This document shows positions 61,592 to 64,000 of a stretch of DNA of 64,000 nucleotides, piece by piece. The DNA is from Bradyrhizobium arachidis (GTDB lineage: Bacteria > Pseudomonadota > Alphaproteobacteria > Rhizobiales > Xanthobacteraceae): contig NZ_CP077970.1 in NCBI RefSeq assembly GCF_024758505.1, forward strand, positions 3,968,001-4,032,000, written 5' to 3'. Both the position numbers and the translations under genes were made by a program. The first letter of the stretch is position 1; every line of letters begins with the position of its first letter. Under the pieces are notes generated by a model that was given only the letters and a program-made list of their open reading frames with translations, had not been told where the DNA came from and searched no databases.

Positions 61592-62914
61592 TTAGCGGCG
61601 CTTTTCCATGTGGTCGCGCAGCTGGAAATAACTGCCGAGGATCGGCATGAACCACGTCTGTCCGTGATAGAGCGGGTGCGACGGCAGCGGCGTACCGAAG
61701 GCGTCGGACGCGAGATCGTGCTCGCCCAACAGATGGCGCGCCAGCCGATGGCCGAGCCAGGTCATCGTCGTGACGCCGCTGCCGTTGCAGCCGGCGGCGT
61801 AGTAGCAGCCTTGCGGATCTCGCCCGAGATGAGGCAGGGCATCCAGTGTTACGGCAACCTTGCCACCCCAGCTATGGCTCACCTTCACGTCGCGTAGTTG
61901 CGGAAAGCGTTCTGTCATCTGTGCGAACAGGATCCTTGCGCTGGCCTTGCGGTCGAGCGGATAGAAACGCGCGCGACCGCCGAACAGGAACCGCTGCCCG
62001 TCGGGCGAGTAGCGGTAGTACGCCGTCACTCGGTTCGCCTCGGCCACGCCGCGATCCGCGGGGATGAGCGACTTTTGCAGCTCTACGGGCAGAATTTCGG
62101 TCGCGATCTGATGCGAGGTGACTGGGACGAGACGCCGCTTGAGCCAGGGCGTTGCCGCGCCGGTGTAACCGTTGGTCGCAATCACGACGCGCTTTGCGCG
62201 AATCTCCCCTCGGCCGGTCGCGATGCGGTAGCCGGCGCCCGCAGGCGCGATCGACGTGACCGGCGCATGGCAGACCAGTTTCGCCCCGGCGCCGAGGGAA
62301 GCTGTGAGCAACCCGCCGAAGAACTTTGCGGGATGCAGATGTCCTGCGCCGTTGATCAGCGCGCCGCCGACATAGACCTCGCTCGCAAGCTCGCTGCGCA
62401 ACTCGCCGCGATCCAGCATGCGCACGTCGCTGTCGGTATGCGCATTGAGCCTGGCGATCCGCCCCTCCCAGGTGCGGACCTGCACGGCGGTCCAGGCGGC
62501 GGCGATGCGGCCGTTGCGGCGGTAGTCGCAATCGATGCCGTGTCGCGCGATCAGCGTCTCGAGGAAGCGGTAGCCGGCCGCCGCCTCGCGCAGCCTGTCC
62601 TCGATCGCGGTGTTGGCGGCCACTGCGCTGACGCGCTTGGACATGCTCTTGCCGACATTGACGCCGCCGGTGACCTGGCCGCCGCTCAGCGTGCTGGCGC
62701 CGATGCCGGGAAGCTCGGCCTCCAGGACGACGACCTCGGTGCCGTGCGCGGCGAGTTCGAGGGCGCAGGATATGCCGGCATAGCCGGCGCCGATGATTGC
62801 GACATCGGTCTCACGGGGCAGGCTGCCGGCGCCGGCGTCGTTCGGACGCCAGCCGTCCCACCAATAGGGTGTCTCGGAGAAATCCGTAGCGAATATGGAG
62901 GATTGAGCCGTCAT
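61592..62914 (-). CDS. FAD-dependent amino-acid/amine oxidase (DAO family)
   Basis: A 440-residue DAO-fold flavoenzyme similar to gamma-glutamylputrescine oxidase and glycine/sarcosine oxidases. FAD motif DVAIIGAGYAGISCALELA is at about residues 37-55, followed by LEAELPGIGASTLSGGQVTGG. The C-terminal part has HSWGGKVAVTLDALPHLG and CNGSGVTTMTWLG. ATG 62914 begins 12 bases after the end of the broken MFS gene. Together with HyuAB it could oxidise an N-substituted amino acid released by ring opening, e.g. sarcosine from a creatinine-type route (inference). Confidence 0.87.
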   Translation of the reverse strand: MTAQSSIFATDFSETPYWWDGWRPNDAGAGSLPRETDVAIIGAGYAGISCALELAAHGTEVVVLEAELPGIGASTLSGGQVTGGVNVGKSMSKRVSAVAANTAIEDRLREAAAGYRFLETLIARHGIDCDYRRNGRIAAAWTAVQVRTWEGRIARLNAHTDSDVRMLDRGELRSELASEVYVGGALINGAGHLHPAKFFGGLLTASLGAGAKLVCHAPVTSIAPAGAGYRIATGRGEIRAKRVVIATNGYTGAATPWLKRRLVPVTSHQIATEILPVELQKSLIPADRGVAEANRVTAYYRYSPDGQRFLFGGRARFYPLDRKASARILFAQMTERFPQLRDVKVSHSWGGKVAVTLDALPHLGRDPQGCYYAAGCNGSGVTTMTWLGHRLARHLLGEHDLASDAFGTPLPSHPLYHGQTWFMPILGSYFQLRDHMEKRR

Positions 62915-62925
62915 CGTTCCGGGGC

Positions 62926-63680
62926 CTACGATACGGGATCGGCAACGGCCGCAGCGGGGCCGGCGAAATAGGGCGCGGTCCCGCCGAACAGAGCGGTGCC
63001 GGTGTTGTAGGCGATCCCGCTCGCGGTCACGCGCATCTCGCGCGGGAACATGTCGGCGAGGCCGATCGTCATGCCGCTGGTGATCAGCGGATAGACCAGC
63101 ACTGGGATGACGGGGGCCGCGATCGCGCTCGCTGGGGTGGCGAAGCTTGCGACATAGAAGGAGAGGAACATCGCGGGGATCACGAGGATGCAGCCGGCGA
63201 GCAGCGTCGGCCGGCGTCCCACGGTGTCGTTGACCCACCCGTAGGTGACGGTGGTTGCTATCAGCACCATCTGGGCGATGAAGATCGCCAGCGACGCATG
63301 TGTCTCGTCGATCTTCACGGAGTTCGTGAGATAGGTCGCGAGGAAGCCGAGCACGAGATAGTTCGACAACGTGTGGCTCATGTGCCGCTCACCGAGACGA
63401 AGAGGGCGGTACGGCGCCCCAGGCGATCACCCACGCGTCCCATCACGATGCCGCCGAGCGGCCGGATCAGGAAGCTCGATGCGTAGATCATCATCGTTTG
63501 CAGCAAGGCGACGGTCGGATTGCCGGGCGGGAAGAATGTCGTGGAGATCACCTTCGCCAGCAGGCCGAAGATCGCGAAATCCAAGAAGTCGATGAGATTG
63601 CCGGCCACGGCGCCGGAGATCGCCTTCAGCTGGAGGCGGCGGGTGAGTGAGCCGGGGACCGTCGCTCCATCTCGGGTCAA
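62926..63680 (-). pseudogene. MFS transporter (MHS-type), inactivated by deletions
   Basis: Residues 1-100 read from ATG 63680 (GNLIDFLDFAIFGLLAKV, GGIVMGRVGDRLGRR), giving the first three helices and the loop 2-3 signature, then a stop. The C-terminal half reads in another frame (LSNYLVLGFLATYLTN, GWVNDTVGRRPTLLAG, ADMFPREMRVTASGIAYNTG). About 100-150 residues between them are missing, and the last helices after GTAPYFAG are absent. Family members have about 430 residues, so this importer cannot work although the enzymes downstream are intact. Confidence 0.8.
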
Positions 63681-63917
63681 GGCCAGTACTCCTGTTGTTG
63701 GACCCGTCCGCTTGCGCGGACCATCGAGAACAAGCGCCGCATGTTTCTGTTGCCCGGCTCAGTAAAGCGTGCCACAATGTGGAACGTCGTTCCATTTATG
63801 AGTAGCAAGGAAGCTGGAGGATGGCAAGCGCTGTCGGGAAAAGCCGGCCTTGTGCTATGGGCGGCGCTCGTGCCCTTTGCCGGGGGATGCCGCTCCGCAG
63901 AAATCGCGGTCAGAGTG
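63681..63917. other. Regulatory interval between divergent IclR and MFS/hydantoinase genes
   Basis: About 235 bases carrying the IclR-type operator (63780-63794). Both divergent promoters should be here. Confidence 0.6.
63780..63794. promoter_or_regulatory. IclR-type operator
   Basis: TGGAACG-T-CGTTCCA is a perfect 7-1-7 palindrome. It is close to the E. coli IclR site consensus TGGAAATNATTTCCA. It stands 86 bases before the start of an IclR-family gene and 124 bases before the divergent MFS start. Confidence 0.8.
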
Positions 63918-64000
63918 ATGAAGAGCCTTTTGAAGAGCCTGGAAGTTCTGGAAGCCGTCGCGGAGATGCAGCCGGTCGGCGTGAGCGAGCTTGCGCGCCG
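63918..64000 (+). CDS. IclR-family transcriptional regulator, N-terminal part, cut by window edge
   Basis: From ATG 63918: KSLLKSLEVLEAVAEMQPVG and VSELAR, the start of an IclR winged helix-turn-helix (typical L.VL..la....pvsl.elA). The frame runs off the right edge. It is divergent from the hydantoinase cluster and likely binds the palindrome at 63780. Confidence 0.75.
   Translation, partial: MKSLLKSLEVLEAVAEMQPVGVSELAR

Noticed and set aside
1..64000. CRISPR arrays, rRNA operons, complete insertion sequences, nod/nif genes
   Set aside because: No regularly spaced repeat array, transposase with inverted repeats, rRNA or symbiosis gene was seen, although the organism looks like Bradyrhizobium.

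Overview
The window looks like a Bradyrhizobium (or close Bradyrhizobiaceae) chromosome. The main pointers are a 14-codon gene with a 17-nt Shine-Dalgarno that fully complements the 16S 3' end (rreB, described in Bradyrhizobiaceae), high G+C with alphaproteobacterial codon use, tRNA-Thr/Tyr/Gly genes, and many ABC/TRAP/SDR/GntR/LysR catabolic genes. All product calls come from reading motifs in the translated sequence; no database search was run.

Region 1 (1-35.3 kb) is a catabolic block that looks like a genomic island. It holds a ribose-type ABC sugar importer (plus the tail of a second permease), an SMP-30 lactonase, SDRs, an epimerase, a GMC oxidoreductase, two aldehyde dehydrogenases, an isopropylmalate/tartrate dehydrogenase-like enzyme, a threonate-dehydrogenase-like enzyme (LtnD type), a tetronate decarboxylase/aldolase (OtnC type), a glycerate kinase, a 2-hydroxyacid dehydrogenase, a TRAP importer, an MFS importer and an unusual transketolase. 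This fits import and oxidation of polyols or C4-C5 sugar acids down to glycerate and other C3 units. A GntR/FCD repressor (23572-24315) probably controls it: the motif TAATG-N4-CATTA, or a one-mismatch version, lies in front of four separate transcription units. Only one sugar-acid kinase is visible, and the transketolase has lost phosphate-binding residues, so a largely non-phosphorylative route is possible. A 3' fragment of tRNA-Gln at 35217-35258 may mark the right border.

Region 2 (35.3-37.8 kb) is decayed DNA. It contains wrecks of a MarR regulator, a flavin reductase and a 4-hydroxyphenylacetate 3-monooxygenase, in hpaR-hpaC-hpaB order.

Region 3 (37.8-51.3 kb) is ordinary core chromosome: tRNA-Thr, small secreted proteins, rlmB, tRNA-Tyr, a GIY-YIG protein, LLM and quinone oxidoreductases, a UvrD-type helicase, a YciI protein, a periplasmic solute-binding protein, a hybrid histidine kinase, the rreB small mRNA on the minus strand, and tRNA-Gly.

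Region 4 (51.2-57.4 kb) is an integration hotspot. The 3' part of tRNA-Gly(TCC) is repeated three times (51237, 54722, 55921) with short cargo between the copies: small unknown proteins, a membrane protein, and a coupled DUF4031-zinc-ribbon/CPCC pair. Broken integrase, XRE regulator and HNH fragments are also present.

Region 5 (57.4-64 kb) is a hydantoinase/oxoprolinase-type operon (HyuA-HyuB) with an FAD-dependent amine/amino-acid oxidase. Its MFS transporter is wrecked. It is divergent from an IclR regulator, and a perfect 7-1-7 IclR-type operator lies between them.
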